Positions 1-14,926 of a stretch of DNA of 64,000 bases are shown one piece after another (positions within the stretch are counted from its first letter, which is position 1; each line of letters opens with the position of its first letter). The position numbers were made by a program, and so were the translations under genes. The stretch lies in the NCBI RefSeq assembly GCF_003576645.1, contig NC_044919.1, forward strand, positions 29,832,715 to 29,896,714. The letters run 5' to 3'. The notes under the pieces were generated by a model, which worked only from the letters and a program-made list of their open reading frames with translations, made no database searches and had not been told where the DNA came from. Source of the DNA: Ipomoea triloba. Lineage: Eukaryota; Streptophyta; Magnoliopsida; Solanales; Convolvulaceae.

Positions 1-209
1 TTGGGTTTATCGAGGCAAACCCCACTCCTCTTCCGAGTATGTGAGTAAACCCTCGCCCTGTGATCCTAGCCGGCAAAGGACCACAAGGAGGTTAACCAGC
101 CTAGGTTGCCCATAGCTGACCGGCTCAAACCCGGGTGGCAGACGGTTTCGAACTCAGGACCTCACGGCCGCGAGCGTCTTGGTCTTGCCACTCAGGCTGC
201 CCTTACGGG
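1..209 (-). mobile_element. tRNA-derived SINE, 3' end at or beyond the window edge
   Basis: On the minus strand the element starts CCCGTAAGGGCAG, then has an A-box-like stretch (GCCTGAGTGGCAAGA) and a B-box-like stretch (GAGTTCGAAACC), followed by a body that reads through to GTGGGGTTTGCCTCG near base 1. The same body occurs complete at 34615-34830 on the plus strand, which identifies this as a second copy of one SINE family. The tail and flanking duplication lie outside the window. It is not a tRNA gene: there is no acceptor stem, and a roughly 120-base unrelated body follows the B box. Confidence 0.85.
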
Positions 210-225
210 CAGATGCATGCATGTA

Positions 226-242
226 TGGATGGATGGATGGAT
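226..242. repeat. (GGAT)n microsatellite
   Basis: About four tandem GGAT units follow directly after the SINE. The rest of the stretch up to the FBL17 stop codon (243-743) is AT-rich and I see no gene or recognisable element in it; part of it should be the 3' untranslated region of FBL17. Confidence 0.8.
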
Positions 243-743
243 GCCATGAAACGGTGCACATACTATACAGGGAATACATAGGGGGCCGGTAATTGACTCA
301 AGGGTGGCATAAGGCCAACAAGTTCACATGGACACTAATTATGATGAATCTCTATACACGTGCTCTCCCTAGTACTATTGTCCACTAATAACTCCATCGT
401 CCCACCATATTCATATCACATACCATTGACTCATTCAGTCTTCCTGCAATTCCATATTCTATTCAGTCCTGAAAACCCTAATTTCCTAAGTACCACTGCA
501 CTTCACAACCTTGTATAAAATTGTAAAGTCATATATATAGAATTATTGGATCAGAATATATATAATTTTCAAATAATTTCTTCTAAAAATAATATTGTAT
601 TAAGAAAGTTTAGAAGGAAAATGTAATAAAATTCCAAATATCTTCCTACACTTAAATAATATGTATTTATAGTTTAATAATAAATAAACATCATTTACTG
701 GGGGACAAGTAGAAAGTTCAGGCATTGGCCAAGATTATTTGCT

Positions 744-3700
744 TCAGAAGATAACACTAACTGCAGAACTGAGACTTGAAAGCTTTCTTTTTTTCTTCTG
801 ATCATCATATGGCTGCAGAATGGCAATTAACATATTATTTTCTAGTAGAGAATAAGAAATATTGTGGAGACAATTGAAAGCAAAGATCACTTTCATGGGG
901 TTTATAGAGGCAAATAATTGGAGCAAGAATCACTTTCAAGGGGTTTACACAATAATGTATATTATGGTGAGTTGTATATTACCTGTGGGTTGAACAAACC
1001 AGGAACCATCTGTATCCTTTTGGAGCCATCAGGGAGGCGCTTGCAAGGAAACTGAGTCTCTACAGCTGCAAATTCACTGCTATTTACCTGCAAAAGCATC
1101 ATGATTGCTTCAGTAAAACTCTTCTATATAACCTAGCTTGTTCACTTCCCTTAAAGAAAAAGTAGTGGAGTTCGGTTTCTCAAGGACAGAACTTTAATTT
1201 TCTCTAAAACTTCCTTCACTGCTATTTTAGGCTTCAAGTCACAGCATTAAACAACACATCACAGTCGCTCAATGAATCTCTGGTGATTGGGATGAGGACG
1301 TTTTATAGGTATATAGAAGTGTTTACAGACTTGTTCAGAAACTTCAGTTAAGTTGACATCGTAAACTATAAAATATTTTACATCTCTATTCTCTACTTTA
1401 TTAAGCATCTGTGTGCTAATCTATTGGAAGACACAAAAGATACCAAAAGGAGAATCAACTATCTATTTTGTTTGTACAAGTAATAGAAGCTAAGTAACCA
1501 GCTATTAAGACTCAAACAATGAAAAAACATAATGTCCAGCAGCGGAGGATGAAGCAGATGTGTTCTTAAAGTATTTCTTACAACCCAATAGGGTAGCTGG
1601 GTGGAAAGTTTTTTTTTTTTTTTGATTAAGCATCTTGTACATTACTGGCAGAAATGGATCCAAATGAGAAAAGAAAGTCAGTGCCATTGTGATTATGTTA
1701 ATGACACATGTTTGTATCAATAATGGAAGTAGCCAGCTCTTAGGAGAGCACAATGTAAAAACTAAAAAGCATTATTTCCAGAAGAGAGGATAGCTAGCAC
1801 AACTGAGAAATACCTGGGTCTGAATGCCCTCAACCAAAACACCATGGCAACCTAACGCATGAACATTTTCCAAATTGGGGCACTGAAGTAACAATCTCTC
1901 TGCAGTGTCAAGGACACATTGTTAAACTTTAAATGCAACAAATATTTCATTTTCGAACAATTCATTAGGTAAATGTAGACGCACAGACTCAAGATTCAAA
2001 ACTCAAATGCTACCTGGTTGCAAATTTCTACAAGAATTTAGGTTAAGATCAACAAGCTCCGGGCAATTTAAGTATAATGCCTGCATTGAATTTAACATAA
2101 TCAAGGCAAAAAATGAGTCAAATTTTAGATCAGTTGAATACCTCAATACCTATAATTCAAGTATTCAACTACTGAATATAAAAGCTCACATCTAAGCCAG
2201 AGCAGCCCCATAAGCTTAATTTCTTCAACCGGCTGTGTTTAATGATCAGCTTTTGATATGCACGGTGTAACTCGCTGTTGGGTATTTTTTGAATGTCAGA
2301 GTCACCATTCTCCTCTGGGCTGTCTAAATTTGGATCACATATGGTCATTCCACAGTCCATAATCTCTAGTTGAGGCAATTGAGCTGTAGCAAATTGAATA
2401 CCACCTAAAGAACAAGCATGTCATAGTTATCATATGAAGTGCAGATAAATAGGTCCCAGGAAGACTTAGTGAAGGGCATTTTAAGCATTACTTGATGTAA
2501 TATTAGGACAAAGGGCAAGGAGAAGTTTGGACATTGTCTCAGGAAAAACATTGCATATCATTCCAATGCCACTGTCACTTATACTAGACCTGAAATAAAA
2601 AGGAAAAAACATCAATCAAAACAGACAGTCATGCAAACTAAATACAATAATATGTTCATAGAACTTGGAATTCCCCCAGAAGCATGATTGAATTCAGACT
2701 AAACTGCTTCTGTTACCAATCAACCAGCTGCAGCATACTTAAATTTATTATTTTGCTTCTCTGTTCAGGTTTTTTCTTACAAGTCAAGCAATGATCAGGA
2801 TACTGTCCCTTCATAAAGGAAAATAAATTGAAAAAAAAAAATGCATGTCAGGACTTAGAATGAAAACCCACCCACTCAGATCAAGTAACTCAAGCCTTGG
2901 GTAGCTTGAAGCAATAGCTGCAACAGATGCATCAGTTATTTCAGACCCAAGAACAAGGGAAAGCATTCTCAACCCCCTGCAGATCAAAGCAGTCACATTG
3001 ATTTCATTCACCTTCTTGTCAAGGAGGGAAAGGGAAGCATTATTCCAAGAGTTTCTGCAATTCCAGGAACTTAACAACCAAAGCCACACATTCAAACCTC
3101 AAATTTGCTGCTGCAAGAGCAAGCACAACAGCATGTGAAAGCCGAGCAGAAGCAATGTGAATGTTTTGTAGTCTTGGGCAGCTTCTTCCAAAACCATCGA
3201 CCATGGTGGCAATATCAGTGTTGTCATTATCTTGACGAGAAAACTCCAATGAAATTTCCTTCAAACTGGGACAGTTGAATACCTATGTAAATATGGCATA
3301 TCACAACAGAGGTTAGTGATGTGAGAAGCACGCTGCAATGGAACAATGGGGATGAACTAGTGCATACCATCTTAGAGAGACAACGAAGATCTGAAAGCCA
3401 AATAGTAGATAGCTTGCTTGAACAAAGAATGAAACCTCCAAGGTTAGAGCATCCTTCCATCTTGAGATTGGTAAGGCATTTTCTATCAGCAAGAAAATGG
3501 CTCAATTCATCCCTGCATAAGTAAATAAATAAACAAACAAATAAATAAAATATGTATATGGGCAAGCACGTGAGCAAGGTTCATTGCCAGAAGTTCAAAA
3601 TATCACCCACCAAAAAATTTTATATTTAAAAATATCATTTGAAGTAATGAGAATAGGGATTTCTGTAATGGTAACATGGAAATTAACATTAAATGAGCAA

Positions 3701-3928
3701 AAGTCTAATGACATGATAAAATGCGTTCATAAAGAAATGGTTTAAAATACAGAGCAAAATGTGGCATTCTTATTGTAAATTGCACAATTAGTGCTCAAAT
3801 GTATATCCACTATGCTGGTTAGCGAATGGGGCAAAGATCACAAGACAAGATCCATGGTTATCAAGGCGGACTTTCTAGGCGAGATGCCACCGACCGCCTA
3901 GTCGACTAGGCAACCACCTAGGCGATGA

Positions 3929-3970
<42 letters not shown>

Positions 3971-4038
3971 AAAATATCTTGTCTTGGGCAGCCTTTTTGC
4001 AGCCCTATTTACTCTAAGTTGCCTTGAGGAGATGTATG

Positions 4039-4099
<61 letters not shown>

Positions 4100-5850
4100 A
4101 TATTGAAAATATCTCGTCTTGGGCAGCCCGATTTACTCTAAGTTGCCTTAAGGAGAGTAATAGTTTTTCCTAGAGTAGTGAGAAGTCTAGTATTTATTGT
4201 GCATCTTTCCAATGTTCTTTAGGCCTATATATATGGTATATAATCTGGAGTGTTCTAAGTAATGAATAAGATAAACCCCTCTTCTCTACTTTGAAATCAA
4301 GAAGAGTGAAATTAGAAAGAAAAAGAAAAAAGAAAGGCCAATTGGGCAAGAAGGAAGAAAGAAGGCCCGTTGGCGGTGGAAGGGTGCGGCGTGACAGCCT
4401 AAGCTCTCTGGGCAAGGCGACATCATTAGGCGTCAGGTCTCCACCGACCAGACACCTAGGCAACAACTTGATAACCATGACAAGATCAATCAACCAAAAC
4501 GATCTAAGCAAAGAAAACTTCATTTAGCAGAATGGTACATCATAGTTGCACTTTAAGCAAGGATAAAGAATGCCAAACAACCAAATCACTATCTTTTCGT
4601 GAAAGAGAATTGAAGTTCAAAGATATAAGCCCTCTCTCATTTTAGACAATAACAAACATGATAAGTGCACAAAAAATAGAGTATGGCTTATGGCAACATG
4701 GTAATAGCATTTTTTTTGGATGACGATGAAAACCATAAGCCACTACTTGAGTGAATGCACTAGGTAATAGCATTTCTTGACACATAAACAAGCTTTGGCA
4801 TGTTGCATTTAAAGAGACAGATAACAGAACACTCACCAATTGACCTACATATGCTCAAATCAACTAAGGACATTATAATCGGGACGGAAAGCATACCCAG
4901 TGATACTATTTACTGAGGTGTGGGATGTAAATATCTCCAGGGACTCCAGGTTAGGGCATGAAAATGCAATGCAGGCCAGCATTGTAGCATCAATATCACT
5001 GTGACACCAAAACCAGAAATATATAACAGATCAGCTTCCAAGGATAAAGTTCCGTTACATCATTATACGATCAGCATACAGAATCAATCCTTCAGATCAT
5101 GTTTGTACTGGAGATTTTGATTCTAATTAAGATTGCAATGCGTAAACGAGTTTCGCTTGGTATATATCATTGCATATTTGCATTTTAATTGAGCTTATGT
5201 CTTCCATCAAATCAAGCAATTGAGTAGATAAACAGCCGGGATCCACCTAACCTTTCCATTCTAAGGGAAAGTGTAACGAGTCCAGGGCATTTCTGCAACA
5301 ACGATCTGACGTGTCCAACCTGGGCCTTGGCGGGAACCTTAAGCCTGAGCTCCTCCGCCGCTCTCCACAGCAGCCTAGCAGTATCCCTCCATCCCTTACA
5401 CACGCCCGCCGCCGACAACAACGCCGGCGGCGGCAGCCTCTTGAGCACCTCCCAAAGACAAGCACACGGCAGTTTCCCTGACCCGCCTAGATCGGGAAAT
5501 CCATCGTCCCCTTCGTCTTCCGATCCGGCCAAGTCACCTAGGTCAAAATCGTCGAACGACAGAGCTCGAGGGAGGCGGGAGCAAGGCTGGCGCGTCTGAG
5601 GATACACGACAGCGGGGAGAGGGGAAGGTGAAGCTGACGACGAGCAGTCACCGATGGCCGGAGAGTTGGAAACGGAGACGGAGACGGAGAGGGAGGAATC
5701 CTTGTCCTTGGAGAAGTGACAAACGTGGCCCTTCTTGGGAGCACCGCACCGGCCACAGTTATAGCTCCCACGCTTCTTGCCGCCGCGCTTGGGCGCCAAG
5801 ACGTCGGAGATCGGCGTAGCTGGATGAGGAAGATGGCCTTGCATTTGCAT
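744..5850 (-). CDS. FBL17: F-box/LRR-repeat protein, FBL17 type (SCF ubiquitin ligase subunit)
   Basis: Substrate-receptor subunit of an SCF E3 ligase. In Arabidopsis FBL17 targets CDK inhibitors (KRPs) and drives cell-cycle progression, including pollen mitosis II. Exons on the minus strand: 5850-5252, 4998-4897, 3512-3368, 3282-3098, 2976-2872, 2589-2492, 2404-2190, 2080-2014, 1899-1814, 1087-983, 812-744. All introns are GT-AG, phase is kept, and the total is 591 aa, close to the about 593 aa I recall for Arabidopsis FBL17. A Cys/His cluster ([14 protein letters not shown], residues 32-45) typical of this family comes first, then an acidic Ser-rich linker, an F-box at about 127-168 ([19 protein letters not shown]), and leucine-rich repeats to the C terminus. 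The last exon encodes a basic KKKRK tail. The start is the first ATG of the Cys-cluster frame. An alternative end by reading through the exon-10 donor would add only about six residues. Intron 2 contains a MITE. Confidence 0.95.
3853..4479. mobile_element. hAT-like MITE in FBL17 intron 2
   Basis: A 627-bp element with 13-bp terminal inverted repeats (CATGGTTATCAAG) is flanked by an 8-bp direct duplication ACAAGATC at 3845-3852 and 4480-4487. Eight-base TSDs fit the hAT superfamily. The ends are rich in CTAGGCG motifs. The inside has two TA microsatellites (about 3929-3968 and 4041-4087), each followed by a near-identical segment containing GTCTTGGGCAGCC and TTTACTCTAAGTTGCCTT, so it contains an internal duplication. 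Open frames inside it have no family likeness. It sits more than 300 bases from both neighbouring exons. Confidence 0.85.
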
Positions 5851-5877
5851 TTGGCTTTTTTCTTCTCAGAAATCTCT

Positions 5878-5886
5878 CCGCCAAAA
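5878..5886 (-). promoter_or_regulatory. E2F-like site proximal to FBL17
   Basis: On the minus strand this reads TTTTGGCGG, about 28 bases upstream of the FBL17 ATG. It matches the E2F consensus TTTSSCGS. The position could be in the 5' leader; the transcription start is not known. Confidence 0.6.
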
Positions 5887-5945
5887 TGCCTAACCGATAC
5901 AGAAAGAGCATCAAATTATTGAGGAAGCGGCGGGATATTTGGTGG

Positions 5946-5955
5946 TTTTGGCGCC
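5946..5955. promoter_or_regulatory. E2F-like site upstream of FBL17
   Basis: TTTTGGCGCC, about 96-105 bases upstream of the FBL17 ATG, fits the E2F consensus TTTSSCGC on the plus strand. A further CCCGCC core lies between this and the proximal site (about 5929-5936). FBL17 is reported in Arabidopsis to be under RBR/E2F control, which makes a chance match less likely. Confidence 0.65.
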
Positions 5956-6275
5956 GATGTTTTTTAAATTATTTTTATTAATCCGAGACCAAGAGGAGCG
6001 TTATATAGGGGACAGCACTACAGTCGTAGTAGGCGCGATGCGGTTCTGTTGACTGTCTACTGTACCGTTGGGTTGGATTTTAGTTTTTGCTGCCATATAT
6101 TATGCCAAGAATTTGGAGGAAAATTAATTTCTATTTTTCATTTTGGTTAAAGAATTAACTTTTGGTAAATCATTCGTGGTGGAATATGAGAATATCCATA
6201 AATTTGGTAAAATATCTTCAGCATGTTATGTTATTATAGTATCTCCATTAGGCATAAGTTTTGAGAAGTTTTTAC

Positions 6276-6925
6276 GGCTATGTTTGGCAAATCTAACTGA
6301 AATGGTAGCTGAAAGTTGAAAAGTAGCTGAAAACTGAAAAGTTATAAGCTCGAAGCTGAAATCTGAAAAGCTGTTAAACTAACTGTTATGCTTAAAAGTG
6401 TTTAGTAAAATTAGCTTTTTGATAAGTTGATAAATGTAAAAAGACTAAAAAGGACATCTACATAAAAGTTAAATAATTTTAAATTTAAATAGGTTTGTTT
6501 ACATATTAAAATATAAAATAATGAAATCAATATAATTGTAAAATATAAATAAGAACATATATTTAAAAATATATAAAGTAAAACAAAATGTTTATAATTC
6601 ATAAAATTAGTTCATACAAAAATTATTGTTTAAACACAAATATCAAATTAAAATTACAACGAAACATATTGAAGAAAAAATGCCAAAAGAGTTTTAATTG
6701 GGAGGAATAAATGATGTCATTTATTTAAAATAATAAGGATAAAGATGGAAAAAAGTTAAGAAGTTAGTAGCTTATTTTTGAAAAGTTACCTGAAGTAGCG
6801 TTTCAAAATAAGCTCTTATTTTAAGCTACTAGTTTATTTTGAGAGCATTACCAAACAAAGCTTATAGCTTATTAGTAGCTTAAAATAAGCTATAAGCTCC
6901 TAAATAAGCTATGTCAAACACAGCC
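6276..6925. mobile_element. Non-autonomous DNA transposon (GGCTATGTTTGGCA termini)
   Basis: The left end GGCTATGTTTGGCA and the inverse of the right end, GGCTGTGTTTGACA, form imperfect terminal inverted repeats, and AGCTTATAAGCT-like words recur towards both ends. The middle is AT-rich and non-coding. I could not find a clean target-site duplication, so the superfamily is open; a hAT-type MITE is likely. Confidence 0.6.
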
Positions 6926-7956
6926 TACGTGTATAATTAGAAAAAAGAACTTGGAATTTATAAATAATAATAATAATAATAATAACAAAAAACAAATCTG
7001 AAAAACACACACACAAAAAAATCAGATTAACACAAGGCACTGCACTTCACTCGATCAGGACTGGAGTTTTTTTTTATTATTAGTGAGTCATATAATTCTG
7101 ATAAAAATTAAGACTTTGCAGAAAGACTCTTCACACCGCAAATTATATCGTGGACCGTGGTCCACGATATAAGAACTGCTCTTCACACTCTCTTCTCCAC
7201 GTATGTCTAAAAATTTGCCAAAACTTTTCAAAATCCACTATTGTGGATTCTCTACCTCTGATTTTTTTAAAGTTTTGAAGATTATAAAAATTTAGGTTAA
7301 ACGATTTTCACAATATCAACATTAAAATTAAGAGAATGTTGTCACAAGCAGACTTCCTTTCGGGGAATTTATGCTTTCTTAAAAGTATTTATTCGATGCT
7401 CCTGTCAAATTTCAACTTTTATTCAACTTTATCATTAAAGCATTGCAAAAAGGTGTGAATGAAGTTCGAGTGTTCGACAACCTAGAGATCAAAGGCTCAA
7501 AATAAAAATAGAAACCCTATTAAGTTAAATTAATCGAAGCCAACCACGCAAATAGCAGTCTGTAAAAAATGCACATTTTATTGAAGTCTACACAAACTTA
7601 ACATTCCACATGGATGGGCTCTCTTATTTCCTCTAATAGGCAAATCTTGTGTGCGTAAATCCTTCTGATTTGTAGGTTCCATGCCTGCTGGCTGTTGTAG
7701 ACGAAATGTTATATAATCCATGTCCTTCCCCTGGTTAATCTGTTCATGCAGGCTTCAATCTCCAAATTGCACATGCCAAAAATCAAATCAAGCTAGCACA
7801 AAAACTGAAAAAATACCGAGGAGAAAACCAAGCAAAGCAACCATTTTCCCTTGGTTTCCGTATTGAAGCACGATGTAGAGAGGGAGTTACCAACTGCTCT
7901 CACCCAATTTCATCTGGGCATTGCTTATGCATCAGATTGATCTTCATTGCACAATG
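6926..7956. other. Intergenic and 3' region of glutathione reductase
   Basis: Contains a short (ATA)n run near 6965-6985 and AT-rich sequence without coding potential. On the minus strand an AATAAA hexamer at 7577-7582, some 375 bases after the glutathione reductase stop, is a candidate polyadenylation signal. Nothing else is recognisable. Confidence 0.5.
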
Positions 7957-12231
<4,275 letters not shown>

Positions 12232-12517
12232 TCTACGTTGGAGGAGCAGCCGAGTTGTACGACCGGGTATGTAGCAAAAGCGATATGAACTACTACAAAT
12301 CGCCCTTGTACGCATCATTCTCTCTGTCATTCCACGCAAAGTATGCACTATATCTCAGTAAATTTTTATTATTATTTGGACAACAATATTGTAATCACTA
12401 GTTGAAAGTGTATATTGATACAATAAATTTGATTGAAAGTATATTGGCAAGAAATGATTTCAAATATTAGAATCATAATTTATTTATTTGATCATCTCTT
12501 TCGAAACAAATTTTTAC

Positions 12518-12885
12518 GGAAAAAGTGTCAAATAGGCCACTGAACTTATCGCTTTTGTGCAATTGGGCCATTGAACTTAAAAAATGTGCAATTCAACCAT
12601 CAAACAAGCAAAATTTGTGCAATTGGACCATTTTTACAAAATTTTTTAATTCAATTTGAGTTAAAAACATTTCAATATTGACTCCCAACTAGTATGATAG
12701 AAAAAAAATGCCACTCTTAATACATATATGTTAGTAATATAATTGGATTTTACTAGAAAATTTTTATAAAAATGGTCCAATTGCACAAATTTTACTTGTT
12801 TGATGGTTGAATTGTACACTTTTTAAGTTCAATGGCCAAATTGCACAAAAGCGATAAGTTCAGTGGCCTATTTGACACTTTTTCC
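12518..12885. mobile_element. Long-TIR MITE with 9-bp TSD
   Basis: Foldback element whose left arm (GGAAAAAGTGTCAAATAGG...) is repeated inverted at the right (...CCTATTTGACACTTTTTCC), with arms of roughly 130 bases. Flanking direct duplication AATTTTTAC at 12509-12517 and 12886-12894 (9 bp, Mutator-type). The arms contain three tandem variants of a TTGTGCAATTGGGCCA-like word. It lies about 290 bases upstream of the GR start codon. Confidence 0.85.
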
Positions 12886-12914
12886 AATTTTTACAATTAT
12901 TAAATAATATTATA

Positions 12915-13290
12915 TATATAAAAAGTGTTAAATAGGTCATTGAACTTTATCTTTTTGTGTAATTGAGTCATTGGACTTAAAAAATGTGCAATTTAACCAT
13001 TAAACAAGTAAAATATGTGTAATTAAAATATTTTTCTAATTTATTTTAATCCAGTTTGAGTTTAAAACATTCTAATGTTCGGGTTTTCCAAAAAAAAAAA
13101 NAAACATTCTAATGTTCGGGTTTTCCAAAAAAAAAAAAAAACAAACTAGTATGATAAAGGAAAATATTATGTAAGTAATATGATCGGATTTTACCAAAAA
13201 AAATTAAAATAGTGTCTAAAAATTACACTTTTGTAAGTTCAATGATTTAATTGTAAAAAAAATTAGTGACATATTTAACTATTTTTATAT
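12915..13290. mobile_element. Diverged second copy of the same MITE family
   Basis: The left end (AAAAAGTGTTAAATAGGTCATTG) and following words (GTGTAATTGAGTCATTGGAC, ATGTGCAATTTAACCATTAAAC) are clear relatives of the element at 12518-12885, only about 30 bases away. The right arm is more decayed. Inside is a tandem duplication of ACATTCTAATGTTCGGG with A-tracts around 13066-13140, and the window's single undetermined base (N) at 13101 falls in it. Boundaries are approximate. Confidence 0.7.
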
Positions 13291-13966
13291 TATATTTTAA
13301 ATGATATTGTAAATAAATAATTTAATTAACCATTTGTATTAACAATCTATTTATTAACTACTTCGTATTCTATTCTGTAGTTACATTAACAATATGTTCC
13401 AACTTCAAAGCTGCTGGTTAAAATAATGTTATAAATATTTGATTATTAAAATATTTTTATACCCGTATATTTAGTTGAAAGAGGAGCCATCGGCTATTGT
13501 TTGTATTTGCAGAAATCTGAAACAAAAATTGAAAAGGCAGAAGAGCATGATCTTCTTCCTCAATTTCCCTTTGCCATTTTCATCGTCTTATTCTTCGTTT
13601 CTTTGGTATCTATTCATATATTTCGTACTTGTTTTTATTTGATCTTTCCTTCTCTCTATACCTTACAACTATCTTCTCTTTTATAGTTTTATTCATCTCT
13701 ACGTACGTCTGAAACTCCCTGAGATTTAAGACCGGTGCGTAACAACAAAGGTATTTGCAGTAAATTATTAGTTATTGTTGGTTGAGCTGAGTTAGAAGTT
13801 GGTGGATCAATTAAGAAATAAAAGGAGATTATAAAGATGGAGTGTATATGGGGAAGAGGAATTAAAGGGAAAAATTTTAAGAGCACAATTAAGTTTACAG
13901 AAACGGCATGATGACAGTAAAGTATTACATCATGATTAACACAATTGACACAGTACAAATTGAAGC
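13291..13966. other. Intergenic, psbW 3' side
   Basis: AT-rich sequence to about 13480, then a plausible psbW 3' untranslated region. On the minus strand an AATAAA at 13688-13693 is a weak polyadenylation candidate. No coding frame here resembles a known family. Confidence 0.4.
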
Positions 13967-14454
13967 TCAGAGGGAGAGTCCAGACTCCTCGTCCTCATCG
14001 AGGCCAGAAGTGTAGACGATGTAGAGAGACCAGATTAAACCGAAGACACCCAACAGTATCCAACCAAGAAGGTTGTTGCTCAGCCCGAATGGGAGCCCCG
14101 TCCCTTCCGTGCTCATTCTCTCATCCACCAGAGCCATGGCTGCTGGGCTGGACATGGCGGCTGCAGCCGCCGCCGCCATCATAGATGCACCCATCCCCAA
14201 TTTTGACTCGCTCGCTGCCTTTCCCTCCATCGAACATCTCATCTTGCCCATGCTACTCATTGCCGGCAACCCTGAAAAGCAATTGTCATCAGAAGCAGAA
14301 AAAAAAAAAAAAAGCTAATCACAAGCCAAACACACATACTCTCATAAGCACAACTAGTACCGAGAACGGCGGAGGGGCGTGGTGCCGGAGCCTTGGGCAC
14401 GAGCGCAGCACGTGCAACGGTGGAGGTCGGAGAGCACGCAGAGATGGTGGCCAT
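13967..14454 (-). CDS. psbW: Photosystem II reaction center W protein, chloroplastic
   Basis: Nuclear-encoded small subunit that stabilises photosystem II supercomplexes in the thylakoid membrane. Two exons on the minus strand, 14454-14361 and 14271-13967, joined in phase, give 132 aa, the usual precursor length. Residues 1 to about 78 form a bipartite targeting region: a stroma-targeting part rich in Ala, Ser and Pro, then a hydrophobic Ala-rich thylakoid signal ([17 protein letters not shown]). The mature part has the conserved [20 protein letters not shown], one membrane span ([20 protein letters not shown]) and the acidic end EDEESGLSL. The start is the first ATG of the transit peptide. 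This family inserts spontaneously without Sec or Tat. Its GAUT neighbour is next on the same strand. Confidence 0.97.
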
Positions 14455-14926
14455 TTCTGTTGTATTCTAGTTTGATTGAGATGAGGTGATCGAGCTCTCT
14501 CTGGTACTGGGTTCCAGTTTATTTGATTTTGATATGATATGGGAGCAATCTACAAATTAATGTATTCTCTAGCCGAGACAATAACCAATGAACAACCACA
14601 AACCAAGATTATATGGATAGCACCTCATCCATTCCAACCCAACCACATTTGGCCACGTGGCATGACATCTCATGTGAACCACAATTTGATTTTGGATTCC
14701 AGGGTATAGTCCAGACAAAAGTAAATAAGAAAAGAAAACTCTAAACTGTGCTCCCAGGGACACTGCAGTATTTGGTACCCTATATTATTGCATGAATGCG
14801 CTCAGTTCCCGTAAGAATTTGGCCGGAAAATGATTTGTTCAAATTTACATAAACTATGATCTATATAAGTGTCAACAAAAAATAGTATGGGAGGACTGAA
14901 TTAAGCTTCCTTTGTTGGATATGTGA
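14455..14926. other. psbW promoter side and GAUT 3' region
   Basis: Short interval between two minus-strand genes: it should hold the psbW promoter and 5' leader and the 3' untranslated region of the GAUT gene. There is a CCACGTGG palindrome on either strand near 14653-14660, a perfect G-box core common in light-regulated promoters, about 200 bases upstream of the psbW ATG. No coding content. Confidence 0.45.

Noticed and set aside
4194..4523. Overlapping open frames of 109 and 78 codons between FBL17 exons
   Set aside because: They lie inside the MITE in intron 2 and have low-complexity Lys/Arg or Leu/Phe composition.
5327..5819. Plus-strand frames opposite FBL17 exon 1
   Set aside because: Shadows of a GC-rich exon; the minus strand encodes the recognisable Cys cluster and F-box.
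13501..13686. 61-codon frame with a hydrophobic middle
   Set aside because: AT-rich intergenic DNA without family likeness or splice context.
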